A DNA stretch of 8,369 bases. It comes from an uncultured Oscillospiraceae bacterium. GTDB taxonomy: Bacteria > Bacillota > Clostridia > Oscillospirales > Acutalibacteraceae. The stretch is from contig CABQCM010000042.1 in the NCBI GenBank assembly GCA_902462665.1, forward strand, positions 1-8,369. Direction: 5' to 3'. The notes under the pieces are model-generated. The model did no database searches. It was not told where the DNA came from and worked only from the letters and a program-made list of their open reading frames with translations. The position numbers and the translations under genes are program-made. Shown in pieces: positions 6,671 to 8,369 of this stretch; the first letter of the stretch is position 1; each line of letters starts with the position of its first letter.

Positions 6671-7343
6671 ACAACTCGTCCTTGAGCGTTTGAGCCTGGC
6701 CGCATACAATGGTCAAGTTCCCATTGCGGCAACGCAGCGCGTCAATAAATTCCTTTTCCCGCTCCGCCTTTTTCATCCGCAGCCGATAACGAAGCTCAAA
6801 CATACTGCCGAGGTTGGTGGTGCGTACCCGTTCCAGCCGACAGACGCTAGTAAACTCGTCAAACAAGTCGTCAAAAACATTGGTGTAGTCCAAGCTCTCG
6901 GGAATGACAACGCGCAATTCCTTCTCCCGCGAATCCCGCTCAAGGAGAGGAATTTTGGAAAGAACCAAAAAGGCCGCGCCAATGATGACGACCATGAGTC
7001 CGGCAAAGGTGAGATATCCCATGCCGGTCGCGAGACCTATCGCCATCGCAAACACGATACTGCAAATATCGCGCGAATTTCCGGGCACAGAGCGGAACCG
7101 TACTAGGCTAAAGGTTCCCAGCACAGCCACCCCTGCTCCCAAATTGCCGTTGACCATCATAATGATGACCTGGACCAGAGCCGGAAGAATCACGAGGGAA
7201 AGGATAAAATTTTTGCTATAATCGCCGGTAAATCGGTAAATGATGGCGATTACCAGCCCGAGCAACAGGGACACGCCGGTACAGAGCAGGGCGGCTTTCA
7301 GCGACAGGCCGCCTGCGGCGGAGTCGATAATGCTGGTGAACAT
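6669..7343 (-). CDS. DUF4956 domain membrane protein
   Basis: A 224-residue protein. The N-terminal half is hydrophobic, with likely membrane segments at about 16-37, 46-64, 67-80 (partly), 94-110 and 113-129. The second half (130-224) is charged and predicted cytoplasmic. The stretch GTFSLVRFRSVPGNSRDI (about 76-93), with its VRFR and RDI, is the conserved core of DUF4956 proteins. The biochemical function of the family is not established to my knowledge, but it is repeatedly found next to VTC-type polyphosphate polymerase genes. Here it starts inside the VTC gene (46-bp overlap) and has its own AAGGAGAG site (7351-7358), 7 to 9 nt before the ATG. I infer that it is the membrane partner of the VTC enzyme, possibly a conduit for the polymer, by analogy with the membrane subunits of the yeast VTC complex. 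No homology to those subunits is claimed. Confidence 0.88.
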   Translation of the reverse strand: MFTSIIDSAAGGLSLKAALLCTGVSLLLGLVIAIIYRFTGDYSKNFILSLVILPALVQVIIMMVNGNLGAGVAVLGTFSLVRFRSVPGNSRDICSIVFAMAIGLATGMGYLTFAGLMVVIIGAAFLVLSKIPLLERDSREKELRVVIPESLDYTNVFDDLFDEFTSVCRLERVRTTNLGSMFELRYRLRMKKAEREKEFIDALRCRNGNLTIVCGQAQTLKDEL

Positions 7344-8059
7344 TGGTCATCTCTCCTTGCATTCCATGATAATAACTGAGCATATGCCTTGCCGTATTTT
7401 GAAAAAGAGGTCGGATACAGCTTCAGGTCAGACAAAATGTGGGTCAGCCAAAGCGGATAGGCATCGCACGCTTTGAGCTCCAACAGCACCTTCCCATCCT
7501 CTGCCAGAGGTCGTCCCCCTTCTTGGGACAGGGTCAGGCGTTCGGTTCGGAAGCGGATATTACGATCAAACGTAATGCGCAGTCCCGGCTCGGCAACGCC
7601 GGTATACGCCTGCCGGTCGTAAGCTAAGTAAACACGCGGTTCCGGCCGGTAATACTCGATAAAATAATCCAACTCACGAAGCACCTGCCCCTCGCGAGTC
7701 GGGCGTTTGCCGAACGCTAGATAATCCACCGCCTCCGCCAAAGATAAGGCAATACGCCGTTTGAAGACCCGGCCGTTGTACTTCTTCTTCAGCTCTAAAA
7801 AAACAACGTCCTCCGGGCCTGCACGTCCGTAACTGCGCAGCCGCATTTTTTCCTTATATGGCGGCTTGTCGATGGAACGACGTATCAATTCGTAGTCGCC
7901 GGTGTCGTAATACAGATTGCAAATGGTATACTGTGGATATTGGTCGGCTTGAATATGTTCCCGCGCCAGATCCAAAAAAAGGCGGGCTGTCTCTTCCTCA
8001 AGCCAATACTTTTTTTCTACTCGTTCCAGTCTGGTGATAATTTTTGGTTTGACTGTCAT
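7298..8059 (-). CDS. VTC-domain polyphosphate polymerase
   Basis: A 253-residue protein of the VTC/CYTH-like triphosphate tunnel fold. Yeast Vtc4 of this family makes polyphosphate from ATP. Visible motifs in order: RLERVEKKYWL (10-20), the opening ExKY-type strand; CNLYYDT (47-53); KMRLRSYG (71-78), basic substrate-binding residues R73 and R75; FLELKKK (87-93); VFKRRIAL (98-105); YDRQAY (147-152); RITFDRNIRFR (161-171); LLELKAC (192-198) with E194, equivalent to the metal-binding Glu; and SFSKYGKAYAQL (218-229) with K221. All basic tunnel positions expected for the family seem present, so an active enzyme is likely. It has no SPX domain or membrane segment of its own, consistent with DUF4956 supplying the membrane part. 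ATG at 8059 is preferred (GAGG 8 nt upstream); GTG at 8062 is directly adjacent. The C-terminal tail after about residue 231 is encoded in the overlap with DUF4956 and looks nonconserved. Confidence 0.9.
   Translation of the reverse strand: MTVKPKIITRLERVEKKYWLEEETARLFLDLAREHIQADQYPQYTICNLYYDTGDYELIRRSIDKPPYKEKMRLRSYGRAGPEDVVFLELKKKYNGRVFKRRIALSLAEAVDYLAFGKRPTREGQVLRELDYFIEYYRPEPRVYLAYDRQAYTGVAEPGLRITFDRNIRFRTERLTLSQEGGRPLAEDGKVLLELKACDAYPLWLTHILSDLKLYPTSFSKYGKAYAQLLSWNARRDDQCSPALSTPPQAACR
7351..7358 (-). promoter_or_regulatory. Ribosome binding site of the DUF4956 gene, inside the VTC coding region
   Basis: AAGGAGAG on the minus strand lies within the last 60 bases of the VTC gene and supports the ATG at 7343. 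The arrangement predicts translational coupling of the two proteins. Confidence 0.75.
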
Positions 8060-8115
8060 CACGCACGCCTCGCTTTCCCGTGCATCATACCGTAGAAATA
8101 TGAGGAATTTTCTCC

Positions 8116-8159
8116 ATTCTAATCAGCAGTTTGTAACGGGAATGTAAAGAAACTATGAC
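8116..8159 (-). promoter_or_regulatory. Candidate PhoP-box promoter of the VTC operon
   Basis: Reading leftward, hexamers GTCATA (8154-8159), TTTACA (8143-8148) and GTTACA (8132-8137) recur at exactly 11 bp, one DNA turn. They resemble the TTnACA direct repeats bound by PhoP in Firmicutes. A possible -10, TAGAAT (8116-8121), follows 10 bp after the last repeat, which puts the repeats where PhoP sits at activated promoters. No good -35 is present at 17 bp, as expected for an activator-dependent promoter. The call is tentative because the hexamers are degenerate. Confidence 0.4.
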
Positions 8160-8225
8160 CCTGTTATCCGGCGGCGATATCGCTTTGCTGGCGCCCAAGG
8201 AGCCCCAAACACAATTTATCACTGT

Positions 8226-8260
8226 AAAAAAAGCGCCGCATTGCAGTAACGCAATGCGGC
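8226..8260 (-). terminator. Leftward intrinsic terminator upstream of the VTC operon
   Basis: GCCGCATTGC (8235-8244) and GCAATGCGGC (8251-8260) form a perfect 10-bp stem with a six-base loop. On the minus strand it is followed by GC and then seven Ts; on the plus strand no T-tract follows. It would stop transcripts coming from the right edge before they reach the VTC operon, or act as a leader attenuator for the promoter at 8304-8332. Confidence 0.8.
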
Positions 8261-8302
8261 CAAAGCAAGAAAATAGAATAGAGTATGAGGGAGTTGCATA
8301 CA

Positions 8303-8313
8303 TATAATATAAT
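8303..8313 (+). promoter_or_regulatory. Overlapping rightward TATAAT motifs
   Basis: TATAATATAAT contains two perfect -10 hexamers (8303-8308 and 8308-8313) pointing right. No convincing -35 is seen 16-18 bp upstream of either, so a rightward promoter for a gene beyond the window is only possible. The motif overlaps the leftward -10. Confidence 0.25.
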
Positions 8314-8332
8314 AAAATCCATTATTTGTAAA
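8304..8332 (-). promoter_or_regulatory. Leftward promoter at the right edge
   Basis: On the minus strand TTTACA (8327-8332) is followed after 17 bp by TATTAT (8304-8309). Transcription would start near 8297 and meet the hairpin terminator at 8226-8260 after about 70 nt. It may drive a short RNA or an attenuated leader for the VTC operon. Confidence 0.5.
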
Positions 8333-8354
8333 GTTATTTTTTGTTTCTTTACAA
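8326..8354. repeat. Perfect 8-bp inverted repeat, possible operator
   Basis: TTGTAAAG (8326-8333) and CTTTACAA (8347-8354) are separated by 13 bp, giving a 21-bp centre-to-centre spacing, two helical turns. The left arm covers the -35 of the leftward promoter. The geometry suits a dimeric regulator. A related TGTAAAGAAAC occurs at 8143-8153 within the VTC promoter region. Confidence 0.4.
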
Positions 8355-8369
8355 TTTGTTTTCATTTTC

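Noticed and set aside
6552..7106. Plus-strand open frame across the lipoprotein and DUF4956 junction
   Set aside because: It spans a real operon junction on the other strand and has no recognisable features.
8174..8183. GCGATATCGC palindrome between the leader terminator and the VTC promoter
   Set aside because: A single 10-bp palindrome with no phased partner or promoter context; likely chance.
8085..8303. Minus-strand 72-codon open frame upstream of the VTC gene
   Set aside because: Its ATG overlaps the leftward -10, there is no ribosome site, and it runs through an intrinsic terminator and the VTC promoter region.

Overview
The window fits a chromosomal segment of a Gram-positive anaerobe of class Clostridia, probably Oscillospirales/Ruminococcaceae-like. 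This is inferred from strong AGGAGG-type ribosome sites, a consensus sigma-A promoter, a Clostridia-type class B PBP2 and methylglyoxal synthase, a lipoprotein of the Cthe_2159 family, and coding DNA of moderate-to-high GC with AT-rich spacers. No mobile element, CRISPR array, tRNA or rRNA was seen.

Left block (plus strand, 1-4559). It opens inside a GxGYxYP-family putative glycoside hydrolase whose N-terminus lies outside the window. Then come a complete penicillin-binding protein 2 (mrdA, elongation transpeptidase), a MinD-like deviant-Walker ParA ATPase with its own near-consensus promoter (TTGACA-N17-TAAAAT), and methylglyoxal synthase (mgsA). A strong GC-rich intrinsic terminator ends the block. 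The order mrdA-minD-mgsA looks like a stripped-down version of the clostridial mre/mrd/min/rodA/mgsA shape-and-division neighbourhood: minC, minE and rodA are absent between the genes seen here. Both small proteins carry unusual substitutions: Ser replaces the switch I Asp in MinD, and Tyr replaces a conserved active-site His in MgsA.

Right block (minus strand, 8059 to 4729). This is a tight three-gene operon: a VTC-type polyphosphate polymerase domain protein, a DUF4956 membrane protein whose start overlaps the VTC gene by 46 bp, and a Cthe_2159-like beta-helical carbohydrate-binding lipoprotein 14 bp further on. It ends at its own terminator, convergent with mgsA. My reading (inference) is that the VTC enzyme and the DUF4956 protein form a membrane-coupled polymer-making and possibly exporting unit, and the lipoprotein acts on the outer face. 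Upstream of the VTC start there are three helically phased TTnACA-like hexamers next to a possible -10, resembling a PhoP box. That would tie the operon to phosphate status.

Right edge (8220-8369). An AT-rich stretch holds a leftward promoter candidate, a perfect 8-bp inverted repeat over its -35, overlapping rightward TATAAT motifs, and a leftward intrinsic terminator only about 70 nt downstream. This suggests an attenuated leader or a very short RNA ahead of the VTC operon.
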